A program made the position numbers and the translations under genes. A stretch of DNA of 28,804 bases from Nanoarchaeota archaeon (lineage in GTDB: Archaea; EX4484-52; LFW-46), in NCBI GenBank assembly GCA_018897155.1, contig JAHILE010000055.1, forward strand, positions 1 to 28,804, read 5' to 3'. The stretch's first letter is position 1. Each line of letters begins with the position of its first letter. Below the pieces are notes generated by a model. The model did no database searches. It was not told the DNA's origin and saw only the letters and a program-made list of their open reading frames with translations. Below are positions 1 to 7,309 of this stretch, piece after piece.

Positions 1-127
1 CATCGTCTTTGACAAACCACGCTTTGCAGTCTTTGCATCGGTATTTCTGTTTTTTACCACATGCATTGTGTCGAAAACCTTTTTTGGCATAATTTGCAGA
101 TTTACATATTGGACAATTGAACGGCAT
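1..127 (-). CDS. Transposase, N-terminal zinc-ribbon part (cut by window edge)
   Basis: The leftward frame starts at the ATG at 125-127 and runs off the window, giving 42 residues. It begins MPFNCPICKSAN and contains a second CxxC (YRCKDCKAWF), with the KKGFRHNACGKKQKYRC pattern between. That CPxC ... GxxQxYxCxxC arrangement is the usual N-terminal zinc ribbon of IS1/ISXO2-like and other DDE transposases, where it helps bind the element ends. GAGGA lies 6-10 bases before the start as a plausible ribosome binding site, and a CTATAAAA box lies about 40 bases upstream. The catalytic domain is outside the window, so whether the element is intact cannot be judged. I did not find a convincing terminal inverted repeat in 128-330. 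Confidence 0.65.
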   Translation of the reverse strand, partial: MPFNCPICKSANYAKKGFRHNACGKKQKYRCKDCKAWFVKDD

Positions 128-192
128 AGAGATTCCTCTATACCTATTTGGTAACAGGAGTTTTTATAGATGACTTTAATTGGACAGTATCT

Positions 193-215
193 CTCAAAAC
201 TCCGGATGGTTTGAG
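193..215. repeat. Imperfect palindrome upstream of the transposase
   Basis: Arms CTCAAA (193-198) and TTTGAG (210-215) pair perfectly around a TCCGGA centre. It lies in the intergenic stretch between the leftward transposase start and the aIF2-alpha gene. It could be part of an insertion-element end or another member of the hairpin family seen elsewhere in the window. Apart from this and the promoter elements, nothing else stands out in 128-376. Confidence 0.35.
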
Positions 216-320
216 GATGTAACAAAGACTTGGAACAAATTGTGGGGCTAATAATAGGGGGCCTTTTAGTGCGTAAACTATTTTTTAATCATTACAAATG
301 CATTTTTTGATACCGACTTA

Positions 321-376
321 CTTTTAAAGATTCTATGACAATATTTATTATTATTTTTTATTATTTTGGTGATATT
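321..376 (+). promoter_or_regulatory. Promoter and ribosome binding site deciding the aIF2-alpha start
   Basis: A TATA-like CTTTTAAAG at 321-329 predicts transcription from about 350. That is downstream of the first in-frame ATG (335) and upstream of a TTG at 377. GGTGA at 368-372, complementary to the archaeal 16S tail, precedes the TTG by 4 bases. Both signals favour TTG 377 over ATG 335 as the start of the following gene. Confidence 0.5.
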
Positions 377-1159
377 TTGAGAACATTAAAAGAATGGCCC
401 GATCCTGAAGATTATGTTGTATGCACAATATCTGAATTGAATCCGAACTCTGCAGTTGTGGTTCTTGACGAATATGAGGGTAAAAAAGGAATGGTGCATG
501 TGTCAGAAGTCGCAAATACAATGGTCCGCGATATCCGGAGATTTGTAAAAATCGGCGAAAAAGAGATTGCAAAAGTCCTTTTTGTCGATCCTCAAAGAGG
601 TTATGTCGGCCTTTCGCTTAAGCGCGTCAAGCCATCAATTCGGCGCGAAAAGATACTTGAGTTTAAGAACGAAAAAAAAGCCGAAAAATTTCTGAATTTT
701 GCGGCAAAGGAAATGAAAAAGACAATAACTGATGCTTACGAAAAGGCAGGTTACCCTTTGATGGAAAAATATGGCGGCCTTCTTTATCCTGCTTTTGAAT
801 GCGCAAAAACAGGGGGCAAGGACGCCCTTATAAATGATGGTGTTCCTACCGATTGGGCAGCGGCTATTGCCGACATTGCAGAGAAAAACATAAAGGAAAA
901 AGAGGTTGTAAAGACGCTGATACTTTCACTTGAATCATTCGCTCCGAATGGAGTAGTCGCGATAAAGAATGCCCTTGAAATAAAGGATAAAAAAGGCGTG
1001 GAAATAAAATATGTGAGTGCCCCGAAATTTAAGCTCACAGTTTCAGGACCGGATTATCCGGCGGTCGAGGCGCGCATTGCAAAAATCATAAAAAACGCCG
1101 AGGAGATAATGAAAAAAGCCGGCGGCGAAGTCAAGGTCGAGGAAGTCGCAGCTCAGTGA
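377..1159 (+). CDS. eif2a: Translation initiation factor 2 subunit alpha (aIF2-alpha)
   Basis: This is the alpha subunit of archaeal initiation factor 2, which with beta and gamma delivers initiator Met-tRNA to the small ribosomal subunit. From TTG 377 the protein begins RTLKEWPDPEDYVVCTISEL, the normal family start. The first ~80 residues form an S1-like OB fold (DEYEGKKGMVHVSEVA, then YVGLSLKRV). A helical middle domain follows (KAEKFLNFAAKEM ... YPLMEKYGGLLYPAFE), then a C-terminal alpha/beta domain that contacts the gamma subunit (VEIKYVSAPKFKLTVSGPDYPAVE). The length of about 260 residues is typical. An upstream ATG at 335 would add a hydrophobic MTIFIIIFYYFGDIL tail that is foreign to the family. 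nop10 follows 5 bases after the stop, a pairing common in archaea, so the two are probably co-transcribed. Confidence 0.93.
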   Translation: MRTLKEWPDPEDYVVCTISELNPNSAVVVLDEYEGKKGMVHVSEVANTMVRDIRRFVKIGEKEIAKVLFVDPQRGYVGLSLKRVKPSIRREKILEFKNEKKAEKFLNFAAKEMKKTITDAYEKAGYPLMEKYGGLLYPAFECAKTGGKDALINDGVPTDWAAAIADIAEKNIKEKEVVKTLILSLESFAPNGVVAIKNALEIKDKKGVEIKYVSAPKFKLTVSGPDYPAVEARIAKIIKNAEEIMKKAGGEVKVEEVAAQ

Positions 1160-1164
1160 CCTGT

Positions 1165-1335
1165 ATGAATTCAATCCGTTTTTGCAGGAAATGCAAAGAA
1201 TACACCATGAAAGATACTTGTTCTGTGTGCGGGTCTGCAACAATAGATCCCAAGCCTCCGAAGTTCTCGCCGCTTGATAAGTGGGGGAAGTGGAGGAGGA
1301 AAAGCAGAGATATGTGTAATTCAACTATTGAGTAA
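1165..1335 (+). CDS. nop10: H/ACA ribonucleoprotein protein Nop10
   Basis: This is a 56-residue protein. Nop10 binds the Cbf5 pseudouridine synthase in archaeal H/ACA guide RNPs that modify rRNA. The sequence shows the family's zinc ribbon, C7-x2-C10 and C19-x2-C22 (FCRKCKEYTMKDTCSVCG). The conserved DPKPPKFSPLDKWGKWRR stretch follows and forms the linker and helix that pack on Cbf5. The start ATG at 1165 lies 5 bases after the aIF2-alpha stop. An in-frame GTG at 1156 would overlap the upstream gene and add only three residues. Length and motifs are normal. Confidence 0.93.
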   Translation: MNSIRFCRKCKEYTMKDTCSVCGSATIDPKPPKFSPLDKWGKWRRKSRDMCNSTIE

Positions 1336-1416
1336 TATCTGCTTTGACGACGATGAGGAGAGAAACGAAAGCAGCTGCGAAAGATTGATGGTTTCTGCAA
1401 AATTTAAAGATTCTGT

Positions 1417-2145
1417 TTGCAGTTTTATTATCGCTTGATATACCCCGCAGCTCTGCTGCGGTTGGGTGTGCCGCCGCAACGTTTGACTGACATCGCGGAA
1501 AATGAATGCGCGTTCAAATTATTTTTGATAGAGACCAACGGCATGCTTCTTGGCGAGGACAAGGAACTCGCAAAAGAGCTGAGCAGCTTTGGCGATTACA
1601 TACATGTTCGGCTTTCTTTCAAAGCAGGCACTCCCGAAGCGTTTGAACAAAAAACAGGCGCAGAGGCAAAATATTTCGAAAACCAGTTTCGCGCTTTGGA
1701 ATATTTGAAAAAATACGGCATTCCTTACAACCTTGCCGCAATGTCAAAGAATCCGGAGCTTATGCCGGATGGTGAGAGGCACAACTTGTTTAAAAGGATG
1801 GCGGAATATGGGCTTGAGAATTTCAGCCGGCTGGACGAAGAAAAAGCCGATTTATTCGGCATAACAAAAAAACGGCTTGCTGAAAGCGGAATCATTTCAA
1901 AGCCCGAAAATTTTGGACAAATGCTGTATGAGCCTATCAAACATTCTATTTTTCGCGAGGTGAATAAGGAAGGAAAAGCGCGTGAAGTATCGGAAAAAGA
2001 ACTGGATGAATTAGTAAAGAGGTCTCTTGACACAAGTGAGTTCGGACTAATTGAAAGCCCGTGCAATACCTGCACTTCAAAAAAACCATGGCACGGGCAC
2101 GGCGCAGAGGATGATTTGGGCGGTTTGCTGACGTACGGGTATTGA
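1417..2145 (+). pseudogene. Radical-SAM-like protein lacking its N-terminal half
   Basis: The frame encodes 242 residues that resemble the later strands of a radical SAM barrel. FKLFLIETNGMLLGEDKEL is followed by YIHVRLSFKAGTPEAFEQKTG and LEYLKKYGIPYNLAAM. It ends in a conserved-looking tail with ESPCNTCTSKKPWHGHG and LGGLLTYGY. The CxxxCxxC loop that binds the 4Fe-4S cluster, and the strands before it, are absent from the frame and from the ~80 bases separating it from nop10. The first ~30 residues (around YPAALLRLGVPPQ) do not look like the family. They contain a perfect hairpin at 1445-1461 (arms CCGCAGC and GCTGCGG, loop TCT), which may mark the deletion junction. It could still be expressed as a shortened protein, but radical SAM chemistry is not expected. 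The exact family is not identified. Confidence 0.55.
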
Positions 2146-2180
2146 TGTTGTTGATTTAATTCAGCGGCATTGCAAAACAT

Positions 2181-2445
2181 ATATAAACCTTCGCGCCAAG
2201 TTTTCTGTATGAGAATAACAATGGTTGGATTTCTGTCCAATGTAAAGCGTGCGGATCTTGAGAAAAAACTCGCATCATCAGACATCATAGATGATACGGA
2301 CATTGAGAATCTGGACAAGGTCGACGGCGTGAAAGACGTAACTGTCGTCTTCAAGGAGCCGATTGACGCGCGTTTCATCGGAAAAACAATGATGGATCTT
2401 CTTGGAAATATTGAGAAGAAAATGGCAGCGGAAGATGAGGAGTGA
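2181..2445 (+). CDS. Small hypothetical protein (start ATG 2209)
   Basis: The likely coding part is 2209-2445, 78 residues beginning MRITMVGFLSNVKRADLEKK. An ATATAAACC box at 2180-2188 lies about 25 bases before ATG 2209, consistent with a leaderless transcript starting at that codon. The protein is acidic, with no cysteine and no membrane segment. It ends in a helical, charged tail (NIEKKMAAEDEE). Its pattern of alternating strands and helices (VKDVTVVFKEPIDARFIGK) suggests a small alpha/beta fold, but I do not recognise the family. The stop lies 15 bases before the next gene's start, so the two may be co-transcribed despite different base composition. Confidence 0.6.
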
Positions 2446-2460
2446 GTTTGAGGCGTATTG

Positions 2461-3093
2461 ATGACACTTCAAGAGAAAATAAATCTTCTTATTACACATA
2501 TTGATACACTCCCTGATTTTAAAATAGTTTCTCCAGATTACCCATATAATCATATGGGTGCGACTATAGTTGATGCGATGCTTCAAGCAGGCTTAAAGTA
2601 TGCTACGGTGGTTGAACCACGCGTTAAAAAATTACGGTCGACCTATTCAGAGGCTAAAACAACATCAGGATTTCTTGGATTATTAGAAAAATCGAGTCTA
2701 AATGAATTAATAAATTGGAAACACCCTGAAAAAATACATCGTATTCTGGAAGTGGCACGTTTTCTCGCTAAAGAAAGAATAGAAACTGAGGAACAACTTA
2801 AAATCTGGCTAAGCAATGAGTCGAATGTAGAACGATTTAAAGAAATTAGAGGGATTGGAAATAAAACTGCAGACTATTTCAAAATGTTGTCTGGCATTCC
2901 TACGAGTGCAATAGACCGTCATTTGATTAATTTTGTTAATCGCGCAGGAATATCAACACAGGGTTATTTTGATGTGCAAGAAATTATAAATGGCGTTGCA
3001 GAACAAAAAGGAATCAATAAGGTTGTGTTTGATTATAGTATTTGGAAATACATGTCCGAAGAAAAGAACAATGCGCGATTATGTAAACACTGA
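2461..3093 (+). CDS. HhH-GPD family DNA glycosylase, endonuclease III-like, no iron-sulfur cluster
   Basis: This 210-residue protein belongs to the helix-hairpin-helix DNA glycosylases, which excise damaged bases. The hairpin is IRGIGNKTADYFKML (129-143). It carries a lysine (K135) where endonuclease III has its catalytic lysine. The essential aspartate is D152 in SAIDRHL. The four-cysteine 4Fe-4S loop of Nth and MutY is absent; only one cysteine lies near the C-terminus (ARLCKH). I take ATG 2461 as start; the preceding TTG at 2458 is less likely. The gene is clearly AT-richer than the ribosomal-type genes before it and the GTPase after it, which suggests acquisition by transfer. It ends 4 bases from the convergent DRG gene. 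Substrate (oxidised pyrimidine, mismatch, uracil) cannot be told. Confidence 0.8.
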   Translation: MTLQEKINLLITHIDTLPDFKIVSPDYPYNHMGATIVDAMLQAGLKYATVVEPRVKKLRSTYSEAKTTSGFLGLLEKSSLNELINWKHPEKIHRILEVARFLAKERIETEEQLKIWLSNESNVERFKEIRGIGNKTADYFKMLSGIPTSAIDRHLINFVNRAGISTQGYFDVQEIINGVAEQKGINKVVFDYSIWKYMSEEKNNARLCKH

Positions 3094-3097
3094 GACT

Positions 3098-4201
3098 TTA
3101 TTTCCTCATAACAATCTCGACAATATCTCCGTCAAAAACGATGTGCTTTGCGCCTACTTGCTGGCCTGCGAACTTCACTGATTTTCCCCAGATATGCGCG
3201 ACCAAGAAATTTTTTGCAAGGTCTTTGTGGATGTGCTCGCAAACACCCATTACCGTGCTATTTTTACGCAATATCAGCGGCTGCTTCATGTCTGCGGGCT
3301 TTCCGGGCTGCTTGAGATTTATGCGAATGATTCCTAGATTTTCAAACATTTTTTTCTTTAGCTCTTCAAGCCCGATTCCCTTGTCTGCTGAAATAAATAC
3401 ACAATCCTCGCCTATTTCTTTTCGCACGGATTCAATATTTTCAACGGCATCTACTTTATTCGCCACAATAACTAATGGAAGATAAATCCTGTTCGCTGTA
3501 ATGACATCGATGAGCTCTTCAGGGGTTATGTCTGATTTTATCAGTATGTCTGCGTTGCGCAGATTGTATTCGTTCATGATTGCGATTATCATATCTTCAG
3601 AAATTTTTGTGAGTTTCATCGCGCAATTGATAGTTACTCCGCCGTATGGTTTTGTCTCTATTAGTACGTCCGGCTTTTTTTGATTAAATCGTATGCCTAT
3701 GTTTTGAAGCTCCTTTTTCAGGATATCTATTTGCAGCCTTGGTTTTATTGCAGCATCAACTACGAGAAGTATAAGATTTGCGTTTCTTGCAACTGATAGG
3801 ACTTTTTTCCCAAAGCCCTTGCCGAAAGAAGCATCTTCAATTATGCCCGGTATGTCAAGAATCTGGATTTTCGCGCCATTGTACTCTAGCATTCCCGGAA
3901 TGATATCCAGCGTCGTAAATTCATAGGCGGCAACCTTTGATTCCGCATTAGTGACTTTATTTATAAGGGTTGATTTTCCGACAGAAGGAAATCCGACAAG
4001 AACTGCCGTCGCATCCCCGGCTTTTTTGACAGCATAACTGATTGTGCTCGTTCCTGATCTTTTCTTCTTGCGCATATCTTTTTCGTCTTCTAGTTTCGCA
4101 AGCTTTGCCTTGAGCTTTCCGAGATGCCCCTGCGTTGCTTTATTTGAAGGAGTCTTATCTATTTCATCAAGGATTTTCTGGATTTCGTCGTCTACGGACA
4201 T
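3098..4201 (-). CDS. DRG/Rbg-family GTP-binding protein with TGS domain
   Basis: This 367-residue GTPase of the DRG (developmentally regulated GTP-binding) branch of the Obg family acts in translation and ribosome-associated processes. An N-terminal helical region (EIQKILDEIDKTPSNKATQGHLGKLKAKLAKLE) is typical of DRGs. The G1 loop GFPSVGKST is followed by the G2 region with TTLD, G3 DIPGI and G4 NKVD. A C-terminal TGS domain (IIRINLKQPGKP ... HIVFDGDIVEIVMRK) finishes the protein. Length matches archaeal and eukaryotic DRG proteins. A CTTAAACC box lies about 25 bases upstream of the ATG, suggesting a nearly leaderless transcript. It converges with the glycosylase gene and is divergent from the protease gene. 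Confidence 0.93.
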   Translation of the reverse strand: MSVDDEIQKILDEIDKTPSNKATQGHLGKLKAKLAKLEDEKDMRKKKRSGTSTISYAVKKAGDATAVLVGFPSVGKSTLINKVTNAESKVAAYEFTTLDIIPGMLEYNGAKIQILDIPGIIEDASFGKGFGKKVLSVARNANLILLVVDAAIKPRLQIDILKKELQNIGIRFNQKKPDVLIETKPYGGVTINCAMKLTKISEDMIIAIMNEYNLRNADILIKSDITPEELIDVITANRIYLPLVIVANKVDAVENIESVRKEIGEDCVFISADKGIGLEELKKKMFENLGIIRINLKQPGKPADMKQPLILRKNSTVMGVCEHIHKDLAKNFLVAHIWGKSVKFAGQQVGAKHIVFDGDIVEIVMRK

Positions 4202-4282
4202 AGCACATTATTGGAAAGAAAGGTTTAAGAGATTTGATGTTGCCTAAAGTACGGCAATTATCGAGCAGATCGGTAAAGAGCG

Positions 4283-4328
4283 TTAAGATTTAAATAGGTT
4301 ATATCCTAATTATAAAGAGGTACTTTCT
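4283..4328 (+). promoter_or_regulatory. Promoter and ribosome binding site of the protease gene
   Basis: A GATTTAAATAGG box at about 4287-4298 is a good archaeal TATA element. AGAGGT lies 8 bases before the ATG at 4329 as a ribosome binding site. Unlike most genes here, this one appears to have a short leader. Confidence 0.5.
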
Positions 4329-5855
4329 ATGAGAGCTAATTTTCTGATTATTCTCGCGGCCGCGATGATTGTATTTGTTTCAGCAACAGCTGGCGTTAAT
4401 GCACTTGATTCGCATGAAGGTGCGATTAATTCACCAGATAAAAACGCAATTAACTCACCTGATAATCACGGTAAAAAATACGTTGTTGATAAAGTCGGCG
4501 AAAAGGACTTGGAATCTTTGCGCGAAAAAGGCTGTGAAATCATAAAACAGCATAAGAAGGTGGCTTCTGTAAGCTGTTCTGATGATGTTGCGGCGGCGTT
4601 AAATCTCAAAGAGGATATAAAAGTGTATGCTGTTGACATTATTGCAGACGCGCAGATAGGGGCGGATTCTGCATGGGCTTCCGGTTATGCCGGCACAGAC
4701 AGAAAAGTGGCGGTACTTGATACTGGAATAGATTACACTCATCCTGAACTTAGCGATAGTTTCGCCGGCGGATGGAATGAAATTGCCAACAACGATAATC
4801 CATTTGATGACAACGGCCACGGAACGCATGTTGCAGGAATAATAACTGCGAACGGCGTGGATTCAAGAGCAAAAGGTGTTGCTCCGGACGCAAAAGTCCT
4901 TGCATTCAAGGTGCTTGACAGCACAGGCTCAGGATATTTCAGCGATGTAATTGCCGCGATGTACGACGTAGTTGACGGGCAGGACGGTGTTTATGGCACA
5001 AATGATGATTATAATGCTGATGTGATAAGCATGAGCCTCGGTACAAGCGCGCCTTATCTATACACGGGCTCAAACTGCGATTATGCATATCCCGAGATGG
5101 TTACTGCAGTAGCTTACGCCAATTCAAGAGGCGTAGCAGTCGTAGCTGCTGCAGGGAATGACGCGCGCGGAGTTTCAATACCCGGGTGCATTTCGGGTGT
5201 GATAACAGTTGCTGCAGTTGACAGCAATGATTTAAGAGCTTCATTCTCCGGAGTCGGCGGCTCAGTCGATATTGCAGCCCCGGGTGTCGGAATTTATTCG
5301 ACGCTACCGGGCAATTCATATGCTTCATGGAGCGGAACATCAATGTCAACTCCGATGGTTTCTGCAGTTGTCGCGCTTCTGAGGCAGGCAAAGCCAACAA
5401 TAACTGTTGCGGAAATTAACAATGCTCTTTACAATACTGCAAAGGATTTAGGCACCGCGGGATGGGACAAATACTATGGCGCAGGCCGAGTAAACGCATC
5501 GGCAGCTATTGCTTATGTTTTGTCGCCGCCTGTTAAGCCGGCTATGCATATATCCGGCATTAGCATAACAAAACAGACATTAGGCTCCAAAACAAGAGCA
5601 GTTGTAACCGTCAAGGTTGCCGATGCAACAGAAAGCGCGGTTAGCGGTGCAAGCGTTTCAGGGTACTGGAGCGGGCTTACATCAGGCATCAGTACAGCGA
5701 CAACAAGCACAAGCGGAACGGCAATAGTTTATTCCGCTTGGAAGACAAGAGCTAATGGCATATTTACCTTTACAGTTGACAATATTGCAAAAAGCGGATG
5801 GATTTATGACGCTTCAGTTAATGCCGCAAGCAGCGCGAGTATAAGGGTGCCGTGA
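4329..5855 (+). CDS. Secreted subtilisin-like serine protease (S8)
   Basis: This is a 508-residue exported protease. A signal peptide covers about residues 1-25 (FLIILAAAMIVFVSA ... GVNA). A linker with two tandem AINSPD units and a short propeptide (about 48-105) follow. The catalytic domain shows all three catalytic residues: D131 in AVLDTGIDYTHPEL, H164 in NGHGTHVAGI and S338 in SGTSMSTP. The oxyanion asparagine is N277 in AAAGND. After about residue 400 an Ig-like beta domain (ISITKQTLGSKTRAVVTVKVAD) closes the protein, with no C-terminal anchor. It is expected to be active outside the membrane, for nutrition, surface protein maturation or interaction with other cells. It is monocistronic, with a hairpin array just downstream. 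Confidence 0.93.
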   Translation: MRANFLIILAAAMIVFVSATAGVNALDSHEGAINSPDKNAINSPDNHGKKYVVDKVGEKDLESLREKGCEIIKQHKKVASVSCSDDVAAALNLKEDIKVYAVDIIADAQIGADSAWASGYAGTDRKVAVLDTGIDYTHPELSDSFAGGWNEIANNDNPFDDNGHGTHVAGIITANGVDSRAKGVAPDAKVLAFKVLDSTGSGYFSDVIAAMYDVVDGQDGVYGTNDDYNADVISMSLGTSAPYLYTGSNCDYAYPEMVTAVAYANSRGVAVVAAAGNDARGVSIPGCISGVITVAAVDSNDLRASFSGVGGSVDIAAPGVGIYSTLPGNSYASWSGTSMSTPMVSAVVALLRQAKPTITVAEINNALYNTAKDLGTAGWDKYYGAGRVNASAAIAYVLSPPVKPAMHISGISITKQTLGSKTRAVVTVKVADATESAVSGASVSGYWSGLTSGISTATTSTSGTAIVYSAWKTRANGIFTFTVDNIAKSGWIYDASVNAASSASIRVP

Positions 5856-5931
5856 AGGAAGCATATCTAATATTAGGTGCGAAGAAACGCAGAGCACTTT
5901 AGTTTTTGTATTGCTTCGCGCGAAATGTATA

Positions 5932-6166
5932 GTGAATTCAAGAACTTTTGATAACAATCTTTTCGAGTCCGGTCGCATCGCTCTCGGCTTTTTGAAACTC
6001 AGAGTTTTTAAAAGCTTTCCGCATAGCGGAATGATTTTCGACTTCGTTGAAAAATATTTGAATTCACAATTTCATGAAAATCTTAATGATTTTCAAGCTT
6101 TTGAACTGCTGTTCAAAATAGTTAATCGCCAATATAATAACAATCAAAAAATGTGCGATTAACTAT
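5932..6166. repeat. Hairpin array A
   Basis: A stretch of successive perfect or near-perfect hairpins follows the protease gene. An outer stem GTGAATTCAA (5932-5941) pairs with TTGAATTCAC (6058-6067) and encloses three inner hairpins. These are about 5987-6015 (AAACT/AGTTT, extended by CTTTT/AAAAG), 6017-6031 (TTCCGC, ATA, GCGGAA) and 6035-6053 (TTTTCGAC, TTC, GTTGAAAA, one GU pair). Then come 6075-6095 (TGAAAATC, TTAAT, GATTTTCA), 6099-6118 (TTTTGAAC, TGCT, GTTCAAAA) and 6118-6166 (12-base arms ATAGTTAATCGC and its complement, A-rich loop). A frame of 83 codons is open through it (5911-6162), but it is built of the hairpins and I do not call it a gene. Parts match array D and the insert in ileS. 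Confidence 0.85.
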
Positions 6167-6207
6167 AGTTAATGCTGCCCGCATCATGCAGTTTTCAGGT
6201 AAGATTA

Positions 6208-6540
6208 TCAGTTTCTTCGGAACATATTTCTGAATTTATAGAAAAATTCAGATACTTTTGATTTAACGCCGTCATAGAATGCCCCGATTCTGCTTCTTTG
6301 TTCCGACCTTTCCTGGACTTCATTCCTGTAAGCGTTTCCTGTATTTTCCCCGGCTTCGTTTCTATAATCAGTTTCTGTTCTTTTTTCGGTTTCTTTTGCG
6401 ATACCGGAATCTGCCGAATTAGATGCCCCTTCTTTTTGAATTGCCGGCCCTGACATTGGATTGGATGCCGCTGCATCTGTAAAAACGAAACTGGCTATAG
6501 CCGCTATCGATAGGATAAAAACAACTGCTTTTATTTTCAT
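6208..6540 (-). CDS. Small secreted or membrane-anchored hypothetical protein
   Basis: This is a 110-residue protein with an N-terminal hydrophobic segment (VVFILSIAAIASFVF, residues 6-20) that looks like a signal peptide or anchor. A low-complexity hydrophilic region rich in E, R, N and S follows (KETEKRTETDYRNEAGENTGNAYRNE is read across about 50-75). It ends in a short basic amphipathic helix (VSEFFYKFRNMFRRN). GAGGAG lies 7 bases before the ATG and TATA-like ATATATTTA upstream, so it is likely expressed. It contains no cysteines or known motifs. Function is unknown. Confidence 0.65.
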   Translation of the reverse strand: MKIKAVVFILSIAAIASFVFTDAAASNPMSGPAIQKEGASNSADSGIAKETEKRTETDYRNEAGENTGNAYRNEVQERSEQRSRIGAFYDGVKSKVSEFFYKFRNMFRRN

Positions 6541-6592
6541 AGTTACTCCTCTATATATTTAATTGCTTTAGTTATTTATATATTTAGTAATT

Positions 6593-6838
6593 TGTGCTGT
6601 GTCGCATAAATCCGTTCAATCCAGCAGAAACTCCTGTCGGAATCCTGACATTTTCAACAAGCTTATCGCGCTTTTCTTTAACCGGAAGCTTGTCGCCATG
6701 CTATATTGCGGATTCTATCAGTTTCGCGCGACATCCTTGCAATATCCATAGTTTCTGCTATTGTTCTTCCTTGCGCGATTAAGCCCCGAATATCCTTGCC
6801 TGTTTGGCAAGAAAGCCGCTCTCTTCGATTTTCAGTTT
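6593..6838 (-). pseudogene. Decayed gene remnant, two frames
   Basis: On the minus strand one frame reads KDIRGLIAQGRTIAETMDI and ARMSRETDRIRNIA, then stops. The next frame picks up immediately with GDKLPVKEKRDKLVENVRI and PTGVSAGLNGFMR. Both stretches look protein-like and abut, which suggests a frameshifted remnant. No start codon or full domain is visible and I do not recognise the family. The rest of the 410-base gap between 6540 and 6953 holds only a 6-bp hairpin (6796-6812, CTTGCC/GGCAAG) and an inverted AAGCTT-containing pair near 6657-6692. Confidence 0.3.
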
Positions 6839-6952
6839 ATGGGATATTCGGAAATAGGTTTTATGTAACGCGACGTTTAAATATGAGCGTTACGCATATG
6901 TGCCTGTTAAGAGGCGAGAAGCAGAGGACACTGAGTAAGTCTTGCCGTGGAA

Positions 6953-7309
6953 TTACTGCTTTTTCTCCTTTTCAAGTTTAGCAAGCATATCCTGTAATTC
7001 ATGCTTGGCTTTTGGGAGTTCAACATGTATGGCATCCCAGACTAGGCGGTAATCTATCCCGAAGTATGCATGAATGAGCCTGTCCCTCATACCCGCCATC
7101 TTTGGCCACGGCACGTTAGGGTACTTCTTTTTCATCTCATTAGGAATGTGTTTTGTCGCTTCGCCGATAATTTCAAACTTTCTGATAACTGCGCTGGAAG
7201 CCATATCATCTTCTTCAAGCTCTTCTTGGTCCTTGTTTTCTACAAACTGTTCTATGGACTCCATGGCTTGAATTATGTCTTTTACAAACAGCTTATAATT
7301 GCGATTCAT
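6953..7309 (-). CDS. hepT: HepT-like HEPN ribonuclease toxin (DUF86)
   Basis: This is a 118-residue all-helical HEPN protein of the DUF86/HepT family, the toxin half of HEPN/MNT systems that cleaves RNA. The diagnostic RX4HXY motif is present as R75-DRLI-H80-A-Y82 (MRDRLIHAYF). The preceding EIIGEATKHIP segment is also typical. The start codon overlaps the stop of the upstream nucleotidyltransferase (7306-7309, ATGA type), so the pair is translationally coupled, in the antitoxin-first order. In characterised pairs the partner MntA inactivates HepT by adding AMP to the tyrosine of this motif; that tyrosine is present here. Confidence 0.88.
   Translation of the reverse strand: MNRNYKLFVKDIIQAMESIEQFVENKDQEELEEDDMASSAVIRKFEIIGEATKHIPNEMKKKYPNVPWPKMAGMRDRLIHAYFGIDYRLVWDAIHVELPKAKHELQDMLAKLEKEKKQ

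Noticed and set aside
4429-4464. AINSPD tandem units in the protease as a phase-variable repeat
   Set aside because: Only two units with different codons are present, too few to indicate a variable tract.
5911-6162. 83-codon open frame across array A
   Set aside because: It is composed of the palindromic units and reads the same repeat-derived peptide as the ileS insert; there is no promoter or independent protein character. I treat it as repeat.
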